DNA from: a virus
Reading direction: 5' to 3' (one strand)
Length of the DNA stretch: 56,082 bases
Virus record (IMG/VR): IMGVR_UViG_3300030419_000877
Location: 1 to 56,082 of that record
Part shown: in pieces, positions 26,700 through 33,176 of the stretch
Numbering within the stretch: the first letter of the stretch is position 1
How the letters are laid out: each line of letters begins with the position of its first letter
Position numbers and translations under genes: made by a program
The notes under the pieces: model-generated
Database searches by the model: none
The model's input: the letters and a program-made list of their open reading frames with translations, nothing else
What the model was told of the DNA's origin: nothing

Positions 26700-27881
26700 C
26701 TACTCTACTCCTTTTAAAATGTGAGATATAACATCAACTGTAAAACCATTTCCAAGCATCTTATATCTCTGTGAATTACTAATGGGTTTTACATCATACC
26801 ACCCATCACTAACATGGTCTTCGTAGGTGTGCTTATCTGGAAAGACACCTTGCTCTGTGTACCCATCTGGAACAGTTTGCAACCTCTCACATTCAAGAGG
26901 TGTTAAGGCTCTCCAGAAAAACTCCTCTGGATTTACATTCTCCCAATTACGCACCACTACGTTATCTTTCTGTACTGTAGACAAGGTATTAGTCTTGTCG
27001 TCTGTCCTCAACTCAATGCGAGGTTTTAGTTTTAAATCTGGATTATAGTCATCTCTCTTGCCAGTTTTGGGGTTAATCTTTCGATTAATGATACGACCAC
27101 ATTCAACTTTAGGCTCTCTGTGTCCACCTTGCATGGTTGTAAGTGATGGTGCTTTACCATATCTGCTATAAACTCTGCGAATGATATCATAGCCTTTGAT
27201 GTCAGCTTCACCTACTTGTCTACAACCAAACTTACCCTCGTCATCATATACTATCTGTCGTCTAGCTTTTTCGTAGTACATTTTCATGCTACCACCCTTG
27301 AAATAATTAGCATCTATGCAGTAAGACTTATCTCTGTCTGCTATAGCACCATCTTCAAGTATATCATTCATAATGATTCCCTTATCTGGCATTAAGTCAA
27401 AGTCAATGTTTGTCCAATACAATCGCTTACGAGATTGAGCAGACATTACTGAACTGTTTATCTCGTGGCATACTACGTCTGGGAATATGCTCTGAAACAT
27501 CTCAGTAAAATAATCTTTCCAAACCTTTGGCATAGATGCAACATTCTCAATAAGAATCTTATCTACGTCTAATCCTTTGAGAGCATCAAGTAATACTTTT
27601 GACATATCTCTTGGGTCTTGTTGAAACTTCTGCAACCCTGCAACTGAATAACTCTGGCAAGGAAATCCTGCAACCAAGAGGTCAATCTTCTTTCCCTTTA
27701 ACACTTCCCAATTTCGTGCATCACCATGTCGGATAATACTTGGATAGTTGTACCGACTAACTGCACTTGAATAAGGGTCAATCTCAAAGGCATGGTATTC
27801 TTCTGGTGTGATACCTAGCTTGTCTAGTGAAAGCATTGTACCAGAAAATCCATCAAAAAAACTTGCTACTGTTTTATACAT
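26700..27881 (-). CDS. DNA cytosine-5 methyltransferase
   Basis: 393 residues. AdoMet motif I is SFFDGFSGTMLSL; the catalytic motif IV is GFPCQSYSVAG (C75); motif VI ENV is at 112-114; motif VIII is QSRKRLYWTN near 149; motifs IX-X are RLQTVPDGYT and KMLGNGFTVDVI. The region 165-310 is the target-recognition part. It methylates cytosine at C5, probably to protect phage DNA from restriction. No matching restriction gene is nearby. It overlaps the small upstream gene by 8 bases. Confidence 0.92.
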   Translation of the reverse strand: MYKTVASFFDGFSGTMLSLDKLGITPEEYHAFEIDPYSSAVSRYNYPSIIRHGDARNWEVLKGKKIDLLVAGFPCQSYSVAGLQKFQQDPRDMSKVLLDALKGLDVDKILIENVASMPKVWKDYFTEMFQSIFPDVVCHEINSSVMSAQSRKRLYWTNIDFDLMPDKGIIMNDILEDGAIADRDKSYCIDANYFKGGSMKMYYEKARRQIVYDDEGKFGCRQVGEADIKGYDIIRRVYSRYGKAPSLTTMQGGHREPKVECGRIINRKINPKTGKRDDYNPDLKLKPRIELRTDDKTNTLSTVQKDNVVVRNWENVNPEEFFWRALTPLECERLQTVPDGYTEQGVFPDKHTYEDHVSDGWYDVKPISNSQRYKMLGNGFTVDVISHILKGVE

Positions 27882-28014
27882 CTTTTTTATCCTCTATTGA
27901 ATCCTCAATTATTTCTTTAATTTCTAAAAGTTTTTCTAAAGTAAATGCATCTCTTATAAAATATTTTACCTCATGCAATTTATTATCCAACATTATTTTA
28001 TAATCTTCATTCAT
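27874..28014 (-). CDS. 46-residue helical micro-protein
   Basis: It begins MNEDYKIMLDNKLHEVKYFI and is a charged helix-loop-helix. AAGGAGAG precedes the ATG, the start overlaps the upstream stop by ATGA-type sharing, and the stop reaches 8 bases into the methyltransferase. No family is recognised. Confidence 0.5.
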   Translation of the reverse strand: MNEDYKIMLDNKLHEVKYFIRDAFTLEKLLEIKEIIEDSIEDKKDV

Positions 28015-28202
28015 TTTTTTCTCTCCTTAAAACCTATTATAAATCTATCGTTGTCTTTATCTTCTGCATCTGGATAGAATATATGACAGAAATCCAAAAG
28101 TAAATCTTTATCTTCACCATCACTAAAAAACTTTCTAAAATCTATCTCTGTATTAAGGTTGTCTAACTTCATAATCTTCTCTATTAATTCTCTAGCTTTC
28201 AT
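28011..28202 (-). CDS. Small hypothetical protein (63 aa)
   Basis: It begins MKARELIEKIMKLDNLNTEI and is acidic. The start follows the GAGTTAAGAGA sequence that is repeated at several nearby gene starts (see the repeat entry). Function unknown; a similar MK..ELI..L...D.D opening occurs in many short phage proteins. Confidence 0.5.
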   Translation of the reverse strand: MKARELIEKIMKLDNLNTEIDFRKFFSDGEDKDLLLDFCHIFYPDAEDKDNDRFIIGFKERKK

Positions 28203-28206
28203 TCTC

Positions 28207-28395
28207 TTAACTCCTATTCAAATTGTTGTAAGTATTTAATAAAAAATATTCTAAGTCATCTACCAAATCCCCAAGAGTATCTTGGTTGTCTGTTCCCTCG
28301 TGAACTCTTTTAATGTCACGAAGTTTATGTGCTTTAATCGTTTCCTTAACATCATTCAAGTTAAAGATAGCATTGTTTATATCATCAAGTTTCAT
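28207..28395 (-). CDS. Small hypothetical protein (62 aa)
   Basis: It begins MKLDDINNAIFNLNDVKETI, all helical and charged. The start is preceded by GAGGAGTTAAGAG, a copy of the repeated start-associated sequence, and overlaps the upstream stop by 11 bases. Function unknown. Confidence 0.5.
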   Translation of the reverse strand: MKLDDINNAIFNLNDVKETIKAHKLRDIKRVHEGTDNQDTLGDLVDDLEYFLLNTYNNLNRS

Positions 28396-28549
28396 CTCTT
28401 AACTCCTCTACTTCTGAGAGTTTATAATATAGTTCACAATCCCAAGTTTCTGCATCTTCATCTTCAATGACTACAGACTTGTAATCCACCCAAATAATTT
28501 GACCATATATCTCTTGGTCAATTACTTTTATTCTGTCACCTATCTTCAT
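28385..28549 (-). CDS. Small hypothetical beta-rich protein (54 aa)
   Basis: It begins MKIGDRIKVIDQEIYGQIIW, which reads like a small SH3-like/KOW-type barrel (GDRI.V......G.I...D...V.IED). It carries the repeated GAGGAGTTAAGAG sequence ahead of the ATG and overlaps both neighbours. Function unknown. Confidence 0.5.
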   Translation of the reverse strand: MKIGDRIKVIDQEIYGQIIWVDYKSVVIEDEDAETWDCELYYKLSEVEELRDET

Positions 28550-28712
28550 CTCTTAACTCCTCTCTTACTTTATTGCTATCTAACAAATGATAATACAAAT
28601 TATCTACAATATCAGTAGGTATTACATTTTCGTTATTCATCTGAAGAATATCACTTATAGTTAATTTATGTACTTTTTCTGTGTGTTCAACACTTGCTAT
28701 TGTTTTACTCAT
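28536..28712 (-). CDS. Small hypothetical protein (58 aa)
   Basis: The ATG at 28712 is chosen for its GAGGAGGTA site 8 bases upstream; a start 27 bases earlier is less likely. The product begins MSKTIASVEHTEKVHKLTIS and is helical and acidic. It overlaps both neighbours. Function unknown. Confidence 0.5.
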   Translation of the reverse strand: MSKTIASVEHTEKVHKLTISDILQMNNENVIPTDIVDNLYYHLLDSNKVREELRDEDR

Positions 28713-28896
28713 TATCTTTACCTCCTCTTGATTTTTCATATTCTGCTCTCCACCTCTTTAGGTCAAGCTCTCGCCTTGCGTGTCTGCGATTCTGTTCTTT
28801 CTCCCTCTTGTCCTCTATAATCTGCGAACTCTTGCGAATAAACTCAGGGTTTCTAGGCTTTGGAGTCTTTACTTTTTTATAATATGTTTTAGGCAT
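28705..28896 (-). CDS. Small basic protein (63 aa)
   Basis: Start at the ATG 28896 (GAGGG upstream) rather than a TTG 6 bases earlier. Very basic and helical: KRWRAEYEKSRGGK and QNRRHARREL. It may bind nucleic acid. It overlaps both neighbours by about 8 bases. Confidence 0.5.
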   Translation of the reverse strand: MPKTYYKKVKTPKPRNPEFIRKSSQIIEDKREKEQNRRHARRELDLKRWRAEYEKSRGGKDNE

Positions 28897-29401
28897 AATC
28901 AACCCTCATTTCACTTAACCACTCTGGCATATATCTACCTTTGTTGTATCTAGCGAATCGCATTTTGTCTACATAATAAAACTTACGATAGGCATTTACT
29001 GGCATAAATTCATCTGTCTTTAAATCATCATGTCCACTGAAACACTGTGGGTGTTTTGTAATGCCTAACTCTGGTAGAAACTGACCACCTTTAGATAAAG
29101 CAATACTGTGTTTTCCTGCTCCATGCCATTTGTTATATCTGTGGTGGTATTCCCCTAGCATGGCACAATACAAACTATACGCATATTCATAATTACTTCT
29201 ACTGTGCATAGCCCATAGTGTACAAGGGTGCTTTTGATGAACTGGTTTATACAAATCATTCTCCTCTGCGTACTCTGGTGCGTGATGCCATAAAGCAGTA
29301 CATAGCATCTGCGATTCTTCCAATGGCATCTTTACAATATGTTGGTCACATAATGATTGTGCTATGCTTACAACATCATAATCTATAATAAATCTATTCA
29401 T
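28889..29401 (-). CDS. Conserved phage protein, unknown function (170 aa)
   Basis: Start at the ATG 29401, which follows GGGGATTAGTGAG; the reading could begin 15 bases earlier. Landmarks are SLCDQHIVKMPLEESQMLCT (residues about 16-35), KHPCTLWAMHSRSNYEYAYS and PVNAYRKFYYVDKM. I recall this layout from cyanophage and marine phage genomes as a widely conserved protein without assigned function. His, Cys and Tyr placement suggests an enzyme or metal site, which is not established. Confidence 0.6.
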   Translation of the reverse strand: MNRFIIDYDVVSIAQSLCDQHIVKMPLEESQMLCTALWHHAPEYAEENDLYKPVHQKHPCTLWAMHSRSNYEYAYSLYCAMLGEYHHRYNKWHGAGKHSIALSKGGQFLPELGITKHPQCFSGHDDLKTDEFMPVNAYRKFYYVDKMRFARYNKGRYMPEWLSEMRVDYA

Positions 29402-29405
29402 CTCA

Positions 29406-29615
29406 CTAATCCCCATGTTTTGCGAAGTACCATTGTCCTATTCCAAAACTTCTATCAAAGTACGAGTCCATTAATTTTAATACTTCATAGTTTACATCAT
29501 CATCAGTACACTCTTTCCCATCAATATCTTTGTGCATCATGGAGTCGTACAGTATATCGTGTAGCTTTCCATATAAAGACACCCATACATCTTTAGGTAA
29601 TTTTATTCGTTTCAT
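29406..29615 (-). CDS. Small hypothetical protein (69 aa)
   Basis: Start at the ATG 29615, preceded by GGGGAATAGTGAG. The product begins MKRIKLPKDVWVSLYGKLHD, helical and acidic. Its upstream junction is a near copy of that of the next gene, which suggests a duplicated start cassette. Function unknown. Confidence 0.5.
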   Translation of the reverse strand: MKRIKLPKDVWVSLYGKLHDILYDSMMHKDIDGKECTDDDVNYEVLKLMDSYFDRSFGIGQWYFAKHGD

Positions 29616-29983
29616 CTCACTATTCCCCATGTTATCTGCGATTTAATCGAATCAACTGTCGAATCACAGTCTACACTATCTCCATTCTCATCACAACCAA
29701 TAATTAAACCTCTGTTTACTAGCGGTATATTCTGGTGCATCTCATGGGCATTGTAGCGGTAGGTAAACCAATGCTTATCCTCATTTGGTGCATACAATCC
29801 CTCATCATCTACATAAATGCCATCATTACCCATTGGTATTCGCACAATGTCAAAGGCTCTTACTTTATGTGAATTGCCAAACGAATTGGTAAAACTTAGG
29901 TGCTCATAGATAGTCTTATAATCTCCATTGTAGTCTATCTGTGTTATCTGTTTTGCCTTTGGGTCTATAAGTATTGCTCTCAT
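29612..29983 (-). CDS. DUF3846-like protein
   Basis: 123 residues. MRAILIDPKAKQITQIDYNG at the start, IYVDDEGLYAPNEDKHWF in the middle and GLIIGCDENGDSVD near the end follow the pattern of DUF3846 proteins, which are common in phages and plasmids. No biochemical role is known. The ATG follows AAAGGAGAGGTAGC, a repeat of the junction at 30161. Confidence 0.6.
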   Translation of the reverse strand: MRAILIDPKAKQITQIDYNGDYKTIYEHLSFTNSFGNSHKVRAFDIVRIPMGNDGIYVDDEGLYAPNEDKHWFTYRYNAHEMHQNIPLVNRGLIIGCDENGDSVDCDSTVDSIKSQITWGIVR

Positions 29984-29984
29984 G

Positions 29985-30161
29985 CTACCTCTCCTTTACT
30001 AAAACTTTAGGGGAACATTCACTACAACAATCTGTGTGTACATAATTATCCCACGCAAAGTTATAATCGTCTGTCGTTATTTCATTAGGGTCAAAGTTTG
30101 TGTGGCATACACCACAAGTTATAACATCTTCTTCCCATATTTCACTAATTTTTACACTCAT
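29985..30161 (-). CDS. Small zinc-ribbon-like protein (58 aa)
   Basis: It starts MSVKISEIWEEDVITCGVCH and holds CGVC at 16-19 and CCSEC at 45-49, a plausible four-ligand zinc site. AAAGGGGAAGTAGC precedes the ATG, which overlaps the upstream stop by ATGA. Similar small zinc proteins in phage early regions often act on host transcription, but no target is known here. Confidence 0.55.
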   Translation of the reverse strand: MSVKISEIWEEDVITCGVCHTNFDPNEITTDDYNFAWDNYVHTDCCSECSPKVLVKER

Positions 30162-30538
30162 GCTACTTCCCCTTTACCAAAATATTTCTTTGCTACATCT
30201 GTAGTTATAATATATTCTCCCCCATTTTTCAAGTCTTGAATTAGATAAGGTTTACTTCTTGCCTTACGTCTAAAACCAGACAGACTAAAATCCTTGCCAT
30301 CTAGTTTGGCTATCTTGGTTAGGTCTAGGTTATCCATCTCAGCAAATATTTCTAAGTCTTTCTGCGTTTGAGATTTTGACCCTTTAATCTTTAGGTTTAG
30401 CTTAAAGGTTACTTCATCATCACTAAATGATGCGTTACCTACTGTTACGTCAAATTGTTCAAGTCTTTCGTTATCTTTAAGAATATTATCTAATGTTTCT
30501 CTTACTCTCTTTAGTATTTGTCTATCTAGTTTTTCCAC
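30158..30538 (-). CDS. Conserved early phage protein (126 aa)
   Basis: First gene after the leftward promoter at 30570-30599. A helical start (LDRQILKRVRETLDNILKD) leads to the NASFSDDEVTFKLNLKIKG strand pair, and the C-terminal SGFRRKARSKPYLIQDLKNG. The middle resembles a short early protein found in many phages (VGNASFS....FKL). Function unknown. Adjacent to the promoter it may be expressed strongly early. Confidence 0.55.
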   Translation of the reverse strand: MEKLDRQILKRVRETLDNILKDNERLEQFDVTVGNASFSDDEVTFKLNLKIKGSKSQTQKDLEIFAEMDNLDLTKIAKLDGKDFSLSGFRRKARSKPYLIQDLKNGGEYIITTDVAKKYFGKGEVA

Positions 30539-30569
30539 GATTTTACTCCTATTAAAATGTCTATAATTA

Positions 30570-30599
30570 GTTTTACCCTACTTTAAATGATTCGGTCAA
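30570..30599 (-). promoter_or_regulatory. Leftward sigma70-like promoter
   Basis: On the minus strand, TTGACC (30594-30599) is followed after 18 bases by TAAAAC (30570-30575). The -35 box fits the consensus in 5 of 6 bases, the -10 in 4. A TGATTCG half-site at 30588-30594 matches the arms of the inverted repeat at 30590s' counterpart, 32590-32613. It would drive the long operon that starts with 30158-30538. Confidence 0.5.
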
Positions 30600-30614
30600 G
30601 TTTTATTTCTCGAA

Positions 30615-30632
30615 CCCTACCCTACCCTATCC
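30615..30632 (-). other. G-rich tract with G-quadruplex potential
   Basis: The minus strand reads GGATAGGGTAGGGTAGGG: three GGG runs and one GG run with loops of 2-3 bases. It lies just upstream of the leftward promoter. It could fold into a two-tetrad quadruplex. Folding is predicted, not shown. Confidence 0.4.
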
Positions 30633-30661
30633 TATGATAGTAAATCTTTCATAATTTTTTC

Positions 30662-30702
30662 AAAAGAAAAAAGTGGCGAGTCTTGGTGGTTATCGACTCG
30701 CC
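30662..30702 (-). terminator. Rho-independent terminator, leftward
   Basis: An 8-bp perfect stem GGCGAGTC/GACTCGCC (30675-30682 and 30695-30702) with a 12-base loop is followed on the minus strand by ACTTTTTTCTTTT. It follows the stop of the gene ending at 30725, so it separates this first early unit from the next leftward promoter. Confidence 0.75.
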
Positions 30703-30724
30703 TAGTTAGGAGGAAACGACTCAA

Positions 30725-31432
30725 CTATCTTTTAATCTTTTCAACTATAATATTATTATCTTGTTTGTCTGAGTGTTTATAACATCTCAAACAATCTTTG
30801 CATTGTTGACCGCTACAATTTTGAATCTCTTTGAAATTTTCACCATTTACATTATTAAAAACTTTATCAAAATTTTTGGGAATCTTGGTTATAACTTTAT
30901 CGACTCTAGTATTAGAAAAAACAATAATAAGATTTTTTGGTTTATCTCTCTTATCAAAAAACTTTTTTATAATGTCACTGCGTTTTGTCCATAAAGCAAA
31001 ATTACAATGCGGATTATATTCCGCTATCCTACAGTAATTTTCTATCATGTTATATTTAGGAAATCTTTTAATAATGACTCCGTTGTCGTCAACAATTTCT
31101 GTTAATAATTCCCCATGATGATTAAACCTAAAAAAAGCTTGTAGAAAATAAAATTGCTTTATTTCGTTATCATCAAGAATCTTTTCCGCTAATATTTCGT
31201 TTTTATCTAATGATAGCGGTAAGTTTTTCATATAAGAATTTATTGATGAATGGGAGTAACAGACTCCGCATACGTCAACAATTTTTCCCGCCAATTCGTT
31301 TTTCTTTTTTCCCTCTAAAAATTTTTGATAACAGAATCCGTTTTTCTTGGTATTGTTTCCGATTGCATTAAAATCTTTTAACTTGCCACGCAACTTAGAA
31401 ACATGACCTAGTTGAGTATTATCTAAAGGCAT
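30725..31432 (-). CDS. Cys-rich Gp88-like phage protein
   Basis: 235 residues. Features include FCYQKF, DVCGVCYSH, FFRFNHHGELL, FALWTKRSDIIKKF, NLIIVFSNTRV and a C-terminal CSGQQCKDCLRC. The order, with early Cys, an H.GEL/GD element, a WT+R element and a final Cys cluster, resembles the Gp88/DUF7227 type of phage proteins. These are of unknown function; the Cys cluster may bind iron-sulfur or zinc. It belongs to the first leftward unit and is rich in GAGTC/GACTC sites. Confidence 0.5.
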   Translation of the reverse strand: MPLDNTQLGHVSKLRGKLKDFNAIGNNTKKNGFCYQKFLEGKKKNELAGKIVDVCGVCYSHSSINSYMKNLPLSLDKNEILAEKILDDNEIKQFYFLQAFFRFNHHGELLTEIVDDNGVIIKRFPKYNMIENYCRIAEYNPHCNFALWTKRSDIIKKFFDKRDKPKNLIIVFSNTRVDKVITKIPKNFDKVFNNVNGENFKEIQNCSGQQCKDCLRCYKHSDKQDNNIIVEKIKR

Positions 31433-31433
31433 T

Positions 31434-31643
31434 TTATATTCTCCTTAATGTAATTGTAATATAGATTAAACCTAAACCGCCTAAACCATAATGAAACAAT
31501 GCGGTATAAAAAAAGAATAAATCAATATTACTATTTCCGAAATCTGAAATAAAAGTTGAAGACATCATGTTAATATAAATGTTTCCTATTATAAACATCA
31601 TAAAACAAGCTAACATCTGAAATATTTTACCTAGTACAATCAT
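31434..31643 (-). CDS. Small membrane protein with two TM segments
   Basis: 69 residues from the ATG at 31643, which has GGAGG 9 bases upstream. Two hydrophobic stretches (about residues 5-25 and 45-66) flank a short polar loop. It could be a superinfection-exclusion protein, holin or anchor; nothing decides. It lies one base before the Gp88-like gene. Confidence 0.55.
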   Translation of the reverse strand: MIVLGKIFQMLACFMMFIIGNIYINMMSSTFISDFGNSNIDLFFFYTALFHYGLGGLGLIYITITLRRI

Positions 31644-31666
31644 TTTTGAATCCTCCAATTTTATAG

Positions 31667-31695
31667 GCGGAGTCTAGCATTAAACCAGACTCCGC
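31667..31695. repeat. 9-bp stem hairpin between early genes
   Basis: GCGGAGTCT (31667-31675) pairs perfectly with AGACTCCGC (31687-31695) around an 11-base loop. A U tract is absent, so it is either a weak terminator or a processing/regulatory hairpin. Both arms carry a CGGAGTC motif that recurs nearby. Confidence 0.6.
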
Positions 31696-31705
31696 TTGTT
31701 TAAAT

Positions 31706-32062
31706 TTATTGTTGAGTAATAACAGTTGTTATTCTCTTACCATTCGTCAACTTGCGTTGTTTCTGTACTAAATAATCATAAGTACGAGTCCCACCATTTC
31801 TGGAATAATTCGCATAGTAATTGACTCGGTTTCCAATTCTCACAACTAGAAAGCCCTCTTTGGATTTACCGCCACTTGTAAGATAAATTGCGTTATCTTG
31901 AGTCTTGTCATTAATGCGGACTCTGTATGGTTGCACGTTGTTTAACTCTAAAAGGTCAAAAACAAATTTTGCCATTTCTTGACTATCGCTAGTAAAATCA
32001 AACATTTTAATAGCGGTTTTGATTTGCTTGTTGTGGATTGCGTTTATATCTAAATTTTGCAT
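31706..32062 (-). CDS. Hypothetical early protein (118 aa)
   Basis: Start at the ATG 32062, with GGAGG 7 bases upstream; an earlier start at 32104 lacks a site. It begins MQNLDINAIHNKQIKTAIKM, then an alpha/beta core (PYRVRINDKT; AIYLTSGGKSKEGFLVVRIG) and a basic end (VQKQRKLTNGKRITTV). It may bind nucleic acid but no family is recognised. Confidence 0.55.
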   Translation of the reverse strand: MQNLDINAIHNKQIKTAIKMFDFTSDSQEMAKFVFDLLELNNVQPYRVRINDKTQDNAIYLTSGGKSKEGFLVVRIGNRVNYYANYSRNGGTRTYDYLVQKQRKLTNGKRITTVITQQ

Positions 32063-32111
32063 GTTTACCTCCAATGGTTTATATGCGGTTATTGTTAAAC
32101 TCAAATACTAA

Positions 32112-32567
32112 TTATTTACCAATTCGTCGATTAAAGTCATTAATAGCGGTTTCTAAGTCAAGGTCATAATGACCATTAGAAAATGATATTCCCTCCTCAT
32201 TCTCAGAAAAAAAGATAGTGAAATAAGCTTTATCTGAAAAAGTAGGATTATTAAATTTTCCTAGAATAAAACCGAGTCCGTTTTGTTCGAGTGGCGTTTT
32301 GCCTTTTTCGATAATTAAAGCGGTTTTTCCTCCAATTATAACAGTAGAAGAGTCAAGCGGAGTCACAGTCTGAATTTCAGAATCAATATCAACCATAGTG
32401 ACATTATGCTTTTCTACTAAATCAGATTTTAATTCAGGATTGTTATTGATATACCTTTGAATAGCTAACTTTCGTAATTCAAGATTTTCAATTAAATCCG
32501 AATTGAAATTTCCGTCAATCGTTGCGTGTGAAATTGCGTTGTTTATTTGTGTGTTATTTATAACCAT
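32112..32567 (-). CDS. Hypothetical early protein, first leftward gene (151 aa)
   Basis: It begins MVINNTQINNAISHATIDGN and has a beta-rich C-terminal half (GKTALIIEKGKTPLEQNGLG; KAYFTIFFSENEEGISF). It is the first gene leftward of the control region, so it should be the first expressed in that direction. AAGGAAACGTAAAAA lies upstream of the ATG. No helix-turn-helix is visible, and I do not recognise it as a repressor. Confidence 0.55.
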   Translation of the reverse strand: MVINNTQINNAISHATIDGNFNSDLIENLELRKLAIQRYINNNPELKSDLVEKHNVTMVDIDSEIQTVTPLDSSTVIIGGKTALIIEKGKTPLEQNGLGFILGKFNNPTFSDKAYFTIFFSENEEGISFSNGHYDLDLETAINDFNRRIGK

Positions 32568-32589
32568 TTTTTACGTTTCCTTGTTTTGA

Positions 32590-32613
32590 TGATTCGCCAA
32601 AATCAACGAATCA
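32590..32613. repeat. Inverted repeat TGATTCG, possible operator
   Basis: TGATTCG (32590-32596) and CGAATCA (32607-32613) are perfect 7-bp arms separated by 10 bases. It lies in the leader of the first leftward gene. A single TGATTCG also overlaps the next leftward promoter at 30588-30594, so a shared regulator is possible. Confidence 0.5.
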
Positions 32614-32632
32614 ATATTGAATTAATAAGATT

Positions 32633-32652
32633 ATGACTCAGAATGACTCAGA
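32633..32652. repeat. Tandem 10-bp direct repeat ATGACTCAGA
   Basis: Two perfect adjacent copies of ATGACTCAGA (32633-32642 and 32643-32652), upstream of the leftward gene at 32567. One helical turn apart, they could be a protein-binding pair. Each holds a GACTC (GANTC) site. Confidence 0.6.
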
Positions 32653-33017
32653 AATAAAGTTTTTTATAAATTATTTTTTATAGGACTAAACATCATTAAT
32701 TTTTTTAATAGGTATATTCGGAGTCGATAGTGTCCGCTTGTAGATATTTTTAGAGTCTGCAACGGAGTCGGGGTGATACCGCTTTTTATGGCCATATTTC
32801 AGACTCAACGAATAACTAAACAGTTTATAAACGTATATAAATCAATAATTTATACTTATATTCCTACCGCTTTTTAAAAATATTATTCCCAAAATACACA
32901 CGCTATTTTTTCACACCGCACCGCCTACCGCTGCCTACGCAACGTGATAGTGCGTGGGACACCCCCCCATCTATGGTATATATATATGTACAAATACACA
33001 GAAGTGGTTTTTTTGAC

Positions 33018-33046
33018 TTGACAGGAGGTGAAAAACATGGTATAAC
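33018..33046 (+). promoter_or_regulatory. Strong rightward sigma70-type promoter
   Basis: TTGACA (33018-33023), a 17-base spacer and TATAAC (33041-33046): a consensus -35 and a 5/6 -10. The -10 runs into TATAACTAA, as at the capsid promoter near 47052. It drives the rightward block starting with the gene at 33234. The spacer contains AGGAGGTGA, an odd feature noted separately. Confidence 0.75.
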
Positions 33047-33176
33047 TAAGTTAAGACTTCTTAGTTGAAACATAAAGTTATAACATATATAATATATACA
33101 TTAATATAGTTAAGACTATATGTTATAACTATCTATATTATATACATAAATATAGTTAAAACTATATGTTAAGACT
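33040..33176 (+). repeat. Array of GTTAWRACT-like motifs (iteron- or operator-like)
   Basis: GTTAWRACT-type motifs occur at 33050 (GTTAAGACT), 33077 (GTTATAAC), 33109 (GTTAAGACT), 33122 (GTTATAACT), 33155 (GTTAAAACT) and 33168 (GTTAAGACT), with a degenerate GTATAACT at 33040. The pair at 33109/33122 is repeated 46 bases on at 33155/33168, inside a 45-46 base tandem repeat (33077-33121 and 33122-33167). Inverted arms ATATAGT...ACTATAT also occur in each unit. Binding by an initiator or repressor is inferred. Confidence 0.7.

Larger units (their letters stand above)
28200..28566 (-). repeat. Start-associated repeat, three copies (GAGGAGTTAAGAG + ATGAA)
   Basis: On the minus strand, nearly the same sequence precedes three successive starts: GAGGAGTTAAGAGATGAAG (start 28549), GAGGAGTTAAGAGATGAAA (28395) and TAGGAGTTAAGAGAATGAAA (28202). 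It combines a ribosome site with an in-frame end of the previous gene. The copies resemble start-associated sequences known in some mycobacteriophages. Confidence 0.6.
29399..30181 (-). repeat. Two further duplicated gene-junction sequences
   Basis: Junction type one: TTTRGTAAAGGRGARGTAGC before ATG at 30161 and at 29983. Junction type two: ACATGGGGAWTAGTGAG before ATG at 29615 and at 29401, where the same bases are read in different frames at the end of the upstream genes. Duplicated junctions suggest that small genes were added as cassettes. Confidence 0.6.
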
